Assembly (NCBI GenBank): GCA_021819035.1
Contig: JAKASL010000002.1
Location: forward strand, 186,001-250,000
From: an archaeon
Lineage (GTDB): Archaea > Thermoproteota > Nitrososphaeria > Nitrososphaerales > Gagatemarchaeaceae
DNA length: 64,000 nt
Reading direction: 5' to 3'
Shown here: positions 39,158 through 47,912 of the stretch, one piece after another
How positions within the stretch are numbered: position 1 is the first letter of the stretch
How the letters are laid out: the number at the start of each line of letters is the position of its first letter
The notes under the pieces: generated by a model
Database searches by the model: none
Seen by the model: only the letters and a program-made list of their open reading frames with translations
What the model was told of the DNA's origin: nothing
Translations under genes and position numbers: made by a program

Positions 39158-40957
39158 TCACTTCAGGTACTCGTCCAGGATTTCTTCGTTGTTCTCGGCG
39201 TGGAAGAACACGGGGATGTTCTGAGTGGCCGTCGCCTTGAAGCTGGTCAGGAGCCAGTCTCCGTTCTGGAAGGCGAGCGTCCGTTCCATGAAGGCGTCGT
39301 CAATGGCGAAGGTGTCCGAGACTAGTTGCCTGTCGTAGGGCCTCGGCATCGTCGACACGAAGTAGCTGTGAAGCTGCTGGAGGGCGTTGGTGTTCAGGTT
39401 GGCGACCCTCTGGGTCCCTATCCAGCAGTTGAGATGGTATTTCCTCCCGTGCCTGAGGAGTCGCTCCAAGGCTCTGCTCGACGCGTCCGTGCCGTCTTCT
39501 TTCCTGGTGCTCTGTGGGATGAACTCCTGCGCCTCGTCGACTATGAACAGCACTCTGGGGGAGAGGGTGAAGCTCCGCTTGCGCTTTCTGAAGACCTCGT
39601 TGATGACGTTGGCGGTCTCGAGCCTGGCGTCTTCGGCCTCTGGGAGATTGATGACGAACACCCTTGGTGAATCCTTGTCGGTGGAGAGTATCTCCTCTGA
39701 GAGTTTGCTCCAGCTGTAACCTTCCTCCTCCTCTTCTACCTCGGGGATTGACTCCACGATCCGCGCCAGGCTGTCGAAGGCCTTCTTCAGCGCGCTGTTC
39801 GCCGGGAGGTCTGCGAGCAACGGCTGGATCTTGCGGATGAGGTCCATGGTCCTGGCGCTGAACCTGGCCTCTATCTCGAGCTTGTTCTCGCGGAGGAACC
39901 CCTTGATTAGCTCGATCACCTGGGGGACGAGTATCTTCTGCTGGACGGGTCCGTACTTCTCGTTGAGTGTGTTCGACAGGACCTCGACGAGCCCCTCGTA
40001 GGTGCTGAACCTCGCTGCGTCCTCCTCCCCGGCCATCCGGGTCTGGAGGAACTCTACCTTCCCCGCCGCAAAGAGCTGGGCTATCTTGGGGCGGAAGTCC
40101 TTCTCTCTCCTGGCAAGCGCTTCGGGGGTGGCGTGGCGCTTGAAGTATTCAGCCTCTGGGCTCTTGCTGTCCTTGAACGAGTCGGTGAAGAGAACCCGGC
40201 TCGGGAGGCGGTTGAGGACGTCGAGGATGTGGATCCCGTATTCTGCCGATACGTCGAAGATCACCACCTTGAGGTCTGGGATGGCGTGAAGCGCCTTGCG
40301 TATGACTGTGGCAGTGAGATTGGACTTGCCGCTGCCGGTGAAGGCGAAGGTGCCGCTCATGTAGTGAATCAGCTGCTCTAAGTTGACCGAAAACGGTATG
40401 GAGCCGTCGGTGAAGCCTAGTAGCTTTCCCAGCGAGTAGTCGTTCGCATCGCCCCCCCGCGGCTTGAAGCAGATGAGCCCCTCTATCGCCTCCTTGCTCA
40501 GTAGCCTCACCTGGCTCCCTGTGAGGGGGGCCAACGCCCCCCTTTCGTAGGAGACGCCAGCTGCCGTCGTCTTCATCACGTACCCTATCGGCGCAGCGAC
40601 TATCTCTATCCATGTGCTCTTTGAGCCCTTCTCCCATTCTTTCTGGATGAGGTCCATGAACTCTGTCCTGATCGCCGCAGGCTGAGAGCGGTCGAGGGTG
40701 AGCATCGAATAGTGCATGGGATAGACGTCGGCGATCTCATAGAGTGAATAGGAGCTGCTTCCCCCCAGCGCCTGGACATTGGGGATGGCTACCAGCTGCC
40801 CCATCGCGAGTCGCTTGACTACGTTGGGGGTGTATTCGGAGTCAATCCTTGCGGTGCGGAACGTGACGGTCGAGTTGTCCACCGTGGAGCGGGTGGTGGT
40901 CGCAATCTCTCTGAGCCGGGCCTTGAACTCGCCGTCCAGGTCATCAAATGGCTCCAT
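39158..40957 (-). CDS. HerA-type hexameric DNA-translocating ATPase
   Basis: A 599-residue DUF87/HerA ATPase. An N-terminal beta region (about 1-110) corresponds to the HAS barrel. Walker A is FTGSGKSN at about residues 206-213, the Walker B region RVLFIVDEAQEFIPQ lies near 480, and NCWIGTQRVANL near 530 is the sensor/arginine-finger region. HerA pumps DNA and in archaea pairs with NurA nuclease to resect DNA ends. Here it follows a NurA-like gene by 2 nt. It has an extra acidic segment EVEEEEEGYSW near 410. No mre11/rad50 lies alongside. Confidence 0.85.
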   Translation of the reverse strand: MEPFDDLDGEFKARLREIATTTRSTVDNSTVTFRTARIDSEYTPNVVKRLAMGQLVAIPNVQALGGSSSYSLYEIADVYPMHYSMLTLDRSQPAAIRTEFMDLIQKEWEKGSKSTWIEIVAAPIGYVMKTTAAGVSYERGALAPLTGSQVRLLSKEAIEGLICFKPRGGDANDYSLGKLLGFTDGSIPFSVNLEQLIHYMSGTFAFTGSGKSNLTATVIRKALHAIPDLKVVIFDVSAEYGIHILDVLNRLPSRVLFTDSFKDSKSPEAEYFKRHATPEALARREKDFRPKIAQLFAAGKVEFLQTRMAGEEDAARFSTYEGLVEVLSNTLNEKYGPVQQKILVPQVIELIKGFLRENKLEIEARFSARTMDLIRKIQPLLADLPANSALKKAFDSLARIVESIPEVEEEEEGYSWSKLSEEILSTDKDSPRVFVINLPEAEDARLETANVINEVFRKRKRSFTLSPRVLFIVDEAQEFIPQSTRKEDGTDASSRALERLLRHGRKYHLNCWIGTQRVANLNTNALQQLHSYFVSTMPRPYDRQLVSDTFAIDDAFMERTLAFQNGDWLLTSFKATATQNIPVFFHAENNEEILDEYLK

Positions 40958-40959
40958 CG

Positions 40960-42780
40960 TCAGCCCCCCCTCCGTCGTCCCTCTATTTGGCTGCGGTAGT
41001 CTCTGAACCTACGGGAGAACAGCACCTGCTGGTCCAGGTCCGATTTCGCCATTTCTACCGCCACGGCCCCGAGGTAAGCCTGGCGGGTCTCTTCCAGGAT
41101 CGACTTCGCCTTCTTGTCGGCGAGGAAGAGCGGGTAGTTGTGCCCTAGGGCTTCGGGGATCACCTCTTCCGCCATCTCAGCCAGCATGGCCATCACCACG
41201 TTTGTGAGGTCGGAGCCCCTTTGGAAGTGGAGCACCGGGTGGATCCTGACGTCGGCCGGGCCATCCTTGTTGAACAAGGTGACCTCGTCCCAGTGGTCGT
41301 AGCCCGGGTACACGGGCCTGTCGTATGTGAAGACGTGGCTCCTCACGCTGGGGGTCGATTCGCTGCTCCACAGCTGGACATAGGATTTCAGGTAGACCCT
41401 CTCCTGGTAGATGACGTTCTCGAAGGCGCCGTTCACGCGGGCCTCTCCGCCGGCCAGACTGGGGTCGTCCCTGGGGGCCATCGTCCTGAAGGAAGCGTCG
41501 ATCTCTGGGGTATACCAGGGGGTCGGGGTGGTTGCTGCGTTGACGACGCTGTTCGTCTGCAGGAGCATCTTGTCGCTGTTGAAGTTGGGGAACCTCTCTG
41601 ATTCGATCAGCCCGGCACGACATAGGATGGGGACGACCGCTTTGACCAGCTCGAAGGCGTTGGTGTCCTTGATGAATCCAATCGGGAGGACTCTGTCCGA
41701 CCAGGCTTTCCTGACAAGAGCCCTGACCAGGACAAGGACCATGAAGTCGAGGTCGTCAGCGGTGACCCAGCGCTCTGACCCCCCGTTCTTCACACGGAGC
41801 GGATGCCCTCCTTCTGGGGCGAACACGTGGCTTGCGACCGCGAGGGTGGCCGCGAGCACCCTGTCCCAGTAGTCCGAAGCTCCTGGCTTGAGCTTGAAGG
41901 CTGGAGAAGTCTGCTCGAAGCCCCCGAACTGGCCGTCGAGCTCGAGGAGGTCCCCGTTCAGCCTTTCGGTCCATTTGGGATCGGCCCCCAAGCGGGCGAC
42001 AAGCTCGCTAGGGGTGAGCGCTTCGCCGCCAAAGAGCGCGAGGACGGCCGCGAACTTCAGGAGCTGGCTCCTCGGCGTTGGGGTGGCGAGTTGGTCATTG
42101 GGAAGGAGCATCCGGGCCAGCTCGAGGTCGAGTGCTGTGACCTTGCCATAGGGTGTGTCCAGCCCTTCCAGGATACATCGCCTGTCTTCTATGAGATCCC
42201 TGGTGCTCCAGACCAGGTGGGCGACGTCCCCTGCCATGGTCCTGTCTACCAGGACTATCTTCCTCGCCGGGTCTCCCAAGATGCCCCGGAAGGCGAGGTA
42301 ATATTCGGCCATGTGCATCAGGGCGTTCGGCAGCCGTTCTGGGTCGACCTCCACGCCAGACTCGCGTTTCTGGCCGAACACCTGTGCGGCGTCCTCTTCC
42401 GACAGAGGGATCGCCGCAGAAGCCGAAAGGCCACCGTCCGTAGCACGTGGCGTCCCCACCTCGACCCCGCCTTCCCGGAAAGTCACCGTCCCTGAGTAGG
42501 CGAAGGCGCCCACGTAGAACACGATGAGGTCGAGCTGCTGGTCCATGGAGTTGGTCCCGTCGATGGCGATGTAGCCGACCGTATCGCTTCCGAAGAAACG
42601 CTCGGCAGTCGACGCGGCCCCCTTGAAGTCCACCCCGAACCTGAGCAGCGCCTTGATCTCCGGGGCGCAGTCCTCCAGCGCGCGCATCTTGGCCTTGAAG
42701 GAGTCAAGCAGGAAGCGGGTGGAGGCCTGCACCCCAGCGATGGTCCTGGACTCTGCACCCGCGGCGTCTGTCCCAGACAA
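40960..42780 (-). CDS. Large NurA-like nuclease-fold protein
   Basis: A 606-residue protein, almost twice the size of ordinary archaeal NurA. Residues 69-78 (GYIAIDGTNS, D74) match the first acidic motif of NurA, and KIVLVDRTMAGD with D179 matches the second strand-Asp motif. A NurA-like C-terminal segment (YPLFLADKKAKSILEETRQA) lies near 560. Between are about 350 residues with no recognised domain. It is encoded immediately before the HerA-type ATPase, so a HerA-NurA machine is likely. Whether the nuclease site is complete cannot be judged by eye. Confidence 0.65.
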   Translation of the reverse strand: MSGTDAAGAESRTIAGVQASTRFLLDSFKAKMRALEDCAPEIKALLRFGVDFKGAASTAERFFGSDTVGYIAIDGTNSMDQQLDLIVFYVGAFAYSGTVTFREGGVEVGTPRATDGGLSASAAIPLSEEDAAQVFGQKRESGVEVDPERLPNALMHMAEYYLAFRGILGDPARKIVLVDRTMAGDVAHLVWSTRDLIEDRRCILEGLDTPYGKVTALDLELARMLLPNDQLATPTPRSQLLKFAAVLALFGGEALTPSELVARLGADPKWTERLNGDLLELDGQFGGFEQTSPAFKLKPGASDYWDRVLAATLAVASHVFAPEGGHPLRVKNGGSERWVTADDLDFMVLVLVRALVRKAWSDRVLPIGFIKDTNAFELVKAVVPILCRAGLIESERFPNFNSDKMLLQTNSVVNAATTPTPWYTPEIDASFRTMAPRDDPSLAGGEARVNGAFENVIYQERVYLKSYVQLWSSESTPSVRSHVFTYDRPVYPGYDHWDEVTLFNKDGPADVRIHPVLHFQRGSDLTNVVMAMLAEMAEEVIPEALGHNYPLFLADKKAKSILEETRQAYLGAVAVEMAKSDLDQQVLFSRRFRDYRSQIEGRRRGG

Positions 42781-42897
42781 TGACTCAGCGTGAAGGGCAA
42801 AGAGTTTAAACTTTGGAGGAGGGCCGAAAGCGAGAGGAGGGACGCCGGCGAAAGTGATGAGACAACCCTTATTGGGGGTACGGGGACCGATCCACCG

Positions 42898-43206
42898 ATG
42901 AAGTTCATGCTAGAGCACAAACTTCCCAGGCGGCTGAGGTACGCCAGGATATACTTCCAGGCGGGTGCTACCTCGGTCCTCTTTTCGCTTGATGGCGCGA
43001 GCGCTGACTGGCACGCGAGCATCGGGAAGAAGCGGAGCGTCGGCATGACCGACCCCGAGTATGCTAGGTTCAGGGCAGAAGTCCCAGCTGTGGAGCTCCT
43101 GGACTCTGATGGAGAGAGGGTGCTCATCAGAGACTCGGCGGGGTATGAAGAGCTCTGGGAGAAGCCGCACTGGACTCTCGAAGGCGCGCGAAAGAGGAAG
43201 GACTAG
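42898..43206 (+). CDS. Small protein of unknown function
   Basis: A 102-residue soluble basic protein starting MKFMLEHKLPRRLRYARIYF with a later VELLDSDGERVLIRDSAGYE. No recognisable family. A weak CCTTATTG box about 30 nt before ATG 42898 is the reason for this start over the longer open frame beginning at 42790. It is divergent from the NurA-like/HerA operon and could be part of the same locus. Confidence 0.5.
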   Translation: MKFMLEHKLPRRLRYARIYFQAGATSVLFSLDGASADWHASIGKKRSVGMTDPEYARFRAEVPAVELLDSDGERVLIRDSAGYEELWEKPHWTLEGARKRKD

Positions 43207-43370
43207 GGGGCCAGGAAGACGGGCCCGGTCTTGTGCTGGACCCCTGCGGAGCACTCGCCGAGAGGACTGCCCTGGCATTGCCGCCTGTCGAAGTTTCTCA
43301 TTTCTGGTCTTGTTCAACACGATGATGCAAAAGACATCTTAAATCAGAAAGATGCCGGTTCGAATCTCGT

Positions 43371-44135
43371 ATGGAGAGGCTAGTCTTGCTTCCGAATGAC
43401 GCCCTGGAGGCTGCGACGCAGATCATCGACACTGCGGAGTCCAAGGGCGTCCGCCTCAGGCTCCTCGGGGGCCTTGCGTTCAAGAAACTCTGCGCAAGTT
43501 CTAGAGACCCGCGCTACTTCAGGGAGAACAAGGACATCGACCTCATGGGGAGGCGGGAGGACTCGCGTGCGATAATGAAAGTCTTGGAAGACCTCGGTTA
43601 CAGGCCCAGAGAGCTGTTCAACAAGCTGAACATGGGACAGAGGCTGATCTACTACGACATGACGAACAAGAGGAGGGTGGATCTCTTTCTGGACGAGTTC
43701 GTCATGTGCCACAAGTTCAACTTCAAGGAGAACATCCTGGCCGGCACATACACCCTGCCGGTCACTCAGCTCCTGATGACCAAGCTCCAGGTCGTGGAGA
43801 AGACCGACAAAGAGTACAAGGACATGGTGGTCGCGTTCCGCGACTTCGACGTGACTTCCGGACCGGATGGCATCAGAGGGGACGAGATAGCCCAGCTGTG
43901 CTCCAAGGATTGGGGAATCTACACGACGTTCTGGAAGACCCTCGAGTCGGTGATGGCCAGAGCGCCGGAGCTGGCCGGAGAAGATGGCGACTTGGTCCGC
44001 TCGCGTGTCCAGAAGCTCATGGCGATGATGGAAGCCGCTCCGAAGAGTTTCGGGTGGAGGATGCGTGCGAGGGTAGGCGAGAGGACAAAGTGGTATGACC
44101 TCCCTGACTCCGACGGCGACGCCATGCTGAAGTAG
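43371..44135 (+). CDS. Nucleotidyltransferase-fold protein
   Basis: A 254-residue protein. LRLLGGLAFKKL then ENKDIDLMGRRED gives the GG and D-x-D of the minimal nucleotidyltransferase fold, and KRRVDLFLDEF supplies the third acidic strand. The helical remainder resembles AbiEii/MNT-type or hypothetical NTase proteins that transfer NMP to protein or RNA. TATA-like TCTTAAAT at 43337-43344 gives leaderless spacing. Its neighbours include a HerA/NurA pair on one side and small unknown genes on the other; a defence or modification role is only a suggestion. Confidence 0.7.
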   Translation: MERLVLLPNDALEAATQIIDTAESKGVRLRLLGGLAFKKLCASSRDPRYFRENKDIDLMGRREDSRAIMKVLEDLGYRPRELFNKLNMGQRLIYYDMTNKRRVDLFLDEFVMCHKFNFKENILAGTYTLPVTQLLMTKLQVVEKTDKEYKDMVVAFRDFDVTSGPDGIRGDEIAQLCSKDWGIYTTFWKTLESVMARAPELAGEDGDLVRSRVQKLMAMMEAAPKSFGWRMRARVGERTKWYDLPDSDGDAMLK

Positions 44136-44136
44136 G

Positions 44137-44520
44137 TTAGGCCTTCCTGAGGCGGAGGACCGCGCCCCCTTCCCTCCCAACGCCATAGTAGACCTTGGGG
44201 TCAGATACTCTCAACTTACTGCCCACGCCTGCGACCGTCAGATCCACAGCCTGGCTCGAAGCGCCCTCGAGCACCAGGGTCAACCTAGAGCCTTCGTTCA
44301 CCCGCAGGCGGACTGCCATCTCAGATGTCAGAAAGATCCCGTCGCCCTTGTCGTCGAACTCCAGATTCACGCGGTCCCCCTGGTACCGCGTGGCGCCCAC
44401 GAAGCCGTCTTCAGTGAACGAAGACACGTCGACGACGAAGACCAGCTCCGCCTCGGCCCCGCTCGGCTCCGGCGTGCTGCTAGGGCTCTTCTTCGGGCCC
44501 GCCGTCTTCCTCGAGCTCAA
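44137..44520 (-). CDS. Beta-rich protein of unknown function
   Basis: A 127-residue protein with a Ser/Pro/Lys-rich N-terminus (KKSPSSTPEPSGAEAE) and a beta-rich body. FVVDVSSFTEDGFVGATRYQ and GIFLTSEMAVRLRVNEGSRL suggest a small barrel. No family recognised. It overlaps the upstream gene by 41 nt, so the two are probably co-expressed, and its stop lies 1 nt from the convergent nucleotidyltransferase-fold gene. Confidence 0.55.
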   Translation of the reverse strand: MSSRKTAGPKKSPSSTPEPSGAEAELVFVVDVSSFTEDGFVGATRYQGDRVNLEFDDKGDGIFLTSEMAVRLRVNEGSRLTLVLEGASSQAVDLTVAGVGSKLRVSDPKVYYGVGREGGAVLRLRKA

Positions 44521-44773
44521 TCGGTATCTCTTCCTCCACTATCTTCTCGCCGTTCTCGCCCGTGAGGTCCTCGATGGGGTACCAGTGGCTGCGACCGTCG
44601 AGTTTCTTCATCTCCACCTCGCAGAACCCGACAAGGGTGCGGCCGGTCATGACCCCGGCTCTGACGCCGTTCCCTATCGCGACCTTCCTGACATCGACTG
44701 ACTCGTCCCCGAAGACCGCCTCGCGCTGGGCGTTGACCCAGACCTTGAGCCCCTTCGACGGCTTTTGCTCCAT
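44480..44773 (-). CDS. Small acidic-tailed protein of unknown function
   Basis: A 97-residue protein. The body (KVWVNAQREAVFGDESVDVR, VEMKKLDGRSHWYPIEDL) looks like a compact beta fold with a PRC-barrel-like turn, and the C-terminus is strongly acidic (EEEIPIELEEDGGPEEEP). Its 3' end overlaps the next gene by 41 nt. ATTTAAG-like sequence (minus strand, about 44797-44805) fits a leaderless start at 44773. Function unknown. Confidence 0.55.
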   Translation of the reverse strand: MEQKPSKGLKVWVNAQREAVFGDESVDVRKVAIGNGVRAGVMTGRTLVGFCEVEMKKLDGRSHWYPIEDLTGENGEKIVEEEIPIELEEDGGPEEEP

Positions 44774-44798
44774 CAGTCGCGCGGGGAGCGGCGGTTAC

Positions 44799-45155
44799 TT
44801 AAATCCTAAACGACTGGATTTCGCGGAGGATCTTCCTTGTTTCTGTCGCGATGTCTGCGATTTTCGTAGGCTCTTTTTTCTTTAAGGCGAACGAAGAAGC
44901 GAGGAGGGCCACCCCTGCCACGCCTGTCACAGGGTCGGGAGCGGCGATCAGCGCGATCCCCGCCTTCTTCATCGTCGATGAAGGGGACTTCGGCTTCGTG
45001 AGCCCTTCCATATGTCGGGCCAGGTTGGACGCCTCAGTCTTCTTCGCGACTTCAGACTTGGCCTCTGCGACACGCACGAGAGACTCTGCCGCGGTTTGCA
45101 GCACCTTTTTGTCTTGCAACGCTCCGCGTGTATTCGAGGCTGGGCGCGTTAACAC
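44799..45155 (-). CDS. Helical protein with one hydrophobic segment, unknown function
   Basis: A 118-residue protein. The N-terminal half is a charged helix (LQTAAESLVRVAEAKSEVAK), then residues about 64-92 are hydrophobic (KAGIALIAAPDPVTGVAGVA, VALLASSFAL), followed by a charged C-terminal helix. The Pro-Asp in the middle makes a re-entrant or two-helix hairpin possible. GTG 45155 lies about 33 nt from the AT-rich core at 45185-45193 shared with the divergent pterin dehydratase gene. Function unknown. Confidence 0.55.
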   Translation of the reverse strand: MLTRPASNTRGALQDKKVLQTAAESLVRVAEAKSEVAKKTEASNLARHMEGLTKPKSPSSTMKKAGIALIAAPDPVTGVAGVALLASSFALKKKEPTKIADIATETRKILREIQSFRI

Positions 45156-45181
45156 GTTTTGTCAAATCGCGTTGCTGGTTC

Positions 45182-45193
45182 GCTAAATTAAAG
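45182..45193. promoter_or_regulatory. Shared divergent TATA element
   Basis: GCTAAATTAAAG is the only AT-rich core between the GTG starts at 45155 (minus) and 45218 (plus). It is about 29 nt from the plus start and 33 nt from the minus start and is near-palindromic (TAAATTA), so it can direct both leaderless transcripts. Confidence 0.5.
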
Positions 45194-45217
45194 ACCAGGC
45201 CAGAGCGAAAGGGGCGC

Positions 45218-45565
45218 GTGCCAATTCTCCTGGGCCGGGCTGAGGTCGACGCCAAGCTGAAGAGGCTGGACGGATGGAAGAGAGATGGGAGTTTCATTAC
45301 CAAGACGTACGAGTTCGAGGAGTTCATGGACGGGATCGAGTTCATCCGCGAGGTCGCGAGGGTGGCCGAGGAGCGGGAACACCATCCGGATATCCACTTG
45401 AGGTACACAAAGGTGACGCTGGCCCTTCAGACCCACTCCGCCGGTGGGGTCACCGCTTTGGACTTGGGGTTGGCAGGAGCGATTGAGAGGTCAGTCCGCG
45501 CCAAGCCGACGAAGCGGCGCGGGCGGGCAGGACCCCCCTCTTCGGGAGAGGAGCGCTCCAAGTAA
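45218..45565 (+). CDS. phhB: Pterin-4a-carbinolamine dehydratase
   Basis: A 115-residue PCD/DCoH protein. The active-site signature EEREHHPDIHLRYTKVTLAL supplies the His-His-Pro and downstream His, followed by THSAGGVTALDLGLAGAIE. The body up to residue 95 is the whole fold; the C-terminal 20 residues are basic and disordered. In archaea the enzyme is used in pterin recycling or molybdopterin-related metabolism. GTG 45218 is 29 nt after an AT-rich box. It precedes the thermosome gene, which has its own promoter. Confidence 0.88.
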   Translation: MPILLGRAEVDAKLKRLDGWKRDGSFITKTYEFEEFMDGIEFIREVARVAEEREHHPDIHLRYTKVTLALQTHSAGGVTALDLGLAGAIERSVRAKPTKRRGRAGPPSSGEERSK

Positions 45566-45567
45566 CA

Positions 45568-45577
45568 CTAATATACC
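45568..45577 (+). promoter_or_regulatory. Thermosome gene promoter
   Basis: CTAATATACC lies about 31-35 nt before the thermosome ATG at 45608; a second TGTATACC follows at about 45584. Either could be the TATA box; the first gives the usual spacing with a short leader. Confidence 0.5.
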
Positions 45578-45607
45578 ACCGGTTGTATACCGCCCCCAAG
45601 ATTCAAT

Positions 45608-47278
45608 ATGTCGACGACCGCTATTCCAGCCGTTACCCAGTCGGGGCAGCCCGTCCTGATTCTTAAGGAGGGGTCTAGCCAGAGCAGAGGAAGAGACGCG
45701 CAGCGGAACAACATATCAGCCGCCAAGCTGATCTCCGAGATTGTAAGGACTTCCATCGGCCCGCGTGGCATGGACAAGATGCTCGTGGATTCGCTGGGCG
45801 ACGTCACCATAACTAACGACGGCGCGACCATGCTGAAGGAGATAGACGTGCAGCACCCTGCGGCCAAGATGCTCGTAGAAGTCTCGAAGACCACCGACAA
45901 CGAAGTAGGCGACGGCACGACCTCGGCCGTCGTACTTGCGGGGGCCCTCCTCGAGAAGGCGGAAGAGCTCTTGGACAAGGACGTCCATCCTACCGTGATC
46001 GTTGACGGGTACTCGAAGGCGTCGCGGAAGGCGATAGAGGCGCTAGAGGCCGTCGCAGAGAAGGTCGCGCCGGACAACAAGGAGTGGCTCACGAAGGTCG
46101 CACGGACAAGCATGCAGACCAAGCTGGTCTCCAAGGAAGCACAGGGCCTTGCCGAGATGGTTGTGGACGCCACTCTCTCAGTCGCAGAGAAGACGGAGAA
46201 CGGATACCGCGTCGACATCGACAACATAAAGGTAGAGAAGAAGCCTGGAGGCTCTCTCAAAGACACAAGGCTGATCAAGGGGATCGTCCTCGACAAGGAG
46301 GTAGTCCATTCGGGGATGCCGAAAGTGGTGGAGAAGGCCAAGATTGCGCTGATCAGCGCGCCCTTCGAGATAGAGAAGACGGAGTTCGACGCGAAGCTCA
46401 ACATCAACGACCCGTCCATGATGAAGAAGTTCCTGGACGAGGAGACGAAGATGCTGAAGGGAATGGTCGACAAGATAGCTTCGGTAGGCGCCAACGTAGT
46501 GGTCTGTCAGAAGGGCATCGACGACATCGCCCAGCACTACCTCGCAAAGGCAGGGATTCTTGCAGTGAGGAGAGCGAAGGAATCAGACATGACCAAGCTG
46601 GCCAAGGCCACCGGCGGGAGGGTTGTGAATAACTTCGAAGACCTCTCGGCGGCGGACTTGGGCTACGCGGGCCACGTCGAAGAAAGGAAGGTCGAGGAGG
46701 ACAGGTGGGTCTTCATCGAAGAAGCGAAGAACCCGAAGGCTGTGACCATCCTCGTGAGAGGTGGGACCCAGCGCATAGTGGATGAAGGGGAAAGATCCCT
46801 CCATGACGCGCTGATGGTGACGAAGGACGTCATCGAGAGGCCTGCCATCGTCGCCGGCGGAGGCGCCGCCGAGGCGGAGGCTGCGTCGCAGGTTCTGAAG
46901 TGGGCGGACAAGCTGTCAGGTAGGGAGCAACTGGCTGCGCAGAAGTTCGCAGAAGCCCTTGAGGCAATCCCGCTCGCCCTCGCGCTCAACGCGGGGATGG
47001 ACCCCATCGACGCGCAGGTGGAGTTCAGAGCCAAGCACGCCACGGAGAACGGCAAGTGGTACGGCGTAGAAGCTGCTGACGCGAAGATCAAGGACATGTA
47101 CCAGCGACAGGTCTTCGAGCCTCTGGCGGTCAAGATCCAGATCATCAGGTCGGCCACAGAGGCCGCTTCGATGATACTCAGGATAGACGACGTCATCGCC
47201 GCAGGCAAGTCGAAGGCCCCTGCCACTCCTCCCGGCGGGGGAGGAGGGATGGGCGGCGAGGGCGGCGACTTCGACTAG
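45608..47278 (+). CDS. thsA: Thermosome (group II chaperonin) subunit
   Basis: A 556-residue group II chaperonin subunit. RTSIGPRGMDKMLVDSLGDV, TNDGATML and EVGDGTTSAVVLAGALL give the nucleotide-binding P-loop and catalytic Asp; GGGAAEAEAASQVLKWADKL lies in the C-terminal equatorial domain. The C-terminus is a Gly-rich GGGGGMGGEGGDFD tail as in archaeal thermosomes. It folds proteins in an ATP-driven double ring and receives clients from prefoldin (gene at 11484). Confidence 0.95.
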   Translation: MSTTAIPAVTQSGQPVLILKEGSSQSRGRDAQRNNISAAKLISEIVRTSIGPRGMDKMLVDSLGDVTITNDGATMLKEIDVQHPAAKMLVEVSKTTDNEVGDGTTSAVVLAGALLEKAEELLDKDVHPTVIVDGYSKASRKAIEALEAVAEKVAPDNKEWLTKVARTSMQTKLVSKEAQGLAEMVVDATLSVAEKTENGYRVDIDNIKVEKKPGGSLKDTRLIKGIVLDKEVVHSGMPKVVEKAKIALISAPFEIEKTEFDAKLNINDPSMMKKFLDEETKMLKGMVDKIASVGANVVVCQKGIDDIAQHYLAKAGILAVRRAKESDMTKLAKATGGRVVNNFEDLSAADLGYAGHVEERKVEEDRWVFIEEAKNPKAVTILVRGGTQRIVDEGERSLHDALMVTKDVIERPAIVAGGGAAEAEAASQVLKWADKLSGREQLAAQKFAEALEAIPLALALNAGMDPIDAQVEFRAKHATENGKWYGVEAADAKIKDMYQRQVFEPLAVKIQIIRSATEAASMILRIDDVIAAGKSKAPATPPGGGGGMGGEGGDFD

Positions 47279-47327
47279 GCCAGACCTCGCCAATCCTTAA
47301 TAGTAGAACCTGCCCCGTCGGGAGACG

Positions 47328-47912
47328 ATGCAGGCCGAGGAGCACCCCGCGACCGCCGAGAAGATACTACAGGCGGCCTCGCGGATGTTCGCGGCGAGGG
47401 GTTTCGCCAACGTCTCCGTCAGAGACATCTGCAAGGACGCCGAAACCACTGCCCCTGTGATCTATTACTACTACGGGAGCAAGAAGGGGCTCTTCGATGC
47501 GGTGGTCCGCAGGCAGATTTCCATGCAGGATTTCATCGGGAAGCTGTCGCACGCGTCGAAGGCCGCCGACCCCCGGGACGGGCTGGAGTCCTTCATATCG
47601 ACGTACCTGACAACGTTCCCGGAGCACACCTTCGATATGGGGCTCTACATGCGCGACTCTGCGACGCTAGACAAGCAGAGCGCCGAGAGGGTGTCCGAGG
47701 ACCTGGAGAAGATCAAAGGCATCGCTGCCATGATGGTCGAGAGGGCCATGACCAGGGGGTTCTTCCGCAGGACTGACTCGGTACTGGCTGTCGACTGCCT
47801 GCTGGGGATGCTCAACCGGGTGATCTTCCAGCATATCCACTTCGCCAAGAGCCAGGACAGGGGGGCATACAGCAGGTTCGTTACCGACTTCTTCTTCCGT
47901 GCGATGAAATGA
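47328..47912 (+). CDS. TetR-family transcriptional regulator
   Basis: A 194-residue TetR protein. ILQAASRMFAARGFANVSVR and ICKDAETTAPVIYYYYGSKKGLF form the DNA-binding helix-turn-helix; the remaining helices form a ligand pocket. TATA-like CTTAATAG lies about 27 nt before the ATG, so leaderless. Its stop abuts the stop of the convergent PPOX-type gene. Target unknown; the divergent or nearby thermosome is not an obvious target. Confidence 0.85.
   Translation: MQAEEHPATAEKILQAASRMFAARGFANVSVRDICKDAETTAPVIYYYYGSKKGLFDAVVRRQISMQDFIGKLSHASKAADPRDGLESFISTYLTTFPEHTFDMGLYMRDSATLDKQSAERVSEDLEKIKGIAAMMVERAMTRGFFRRTDSVLAVDCLLGMLNRVIFQHIHFAKSQDRGAYSRFVTDFFFRAMK

Noticed and set aside
43371-44135. Confident assignment of the nucleotidyltransferase as an AbiE-type toxin
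   Set aside because: Only the general fold motifs match; no AbiEi-like antitoxin gene lies beside it.
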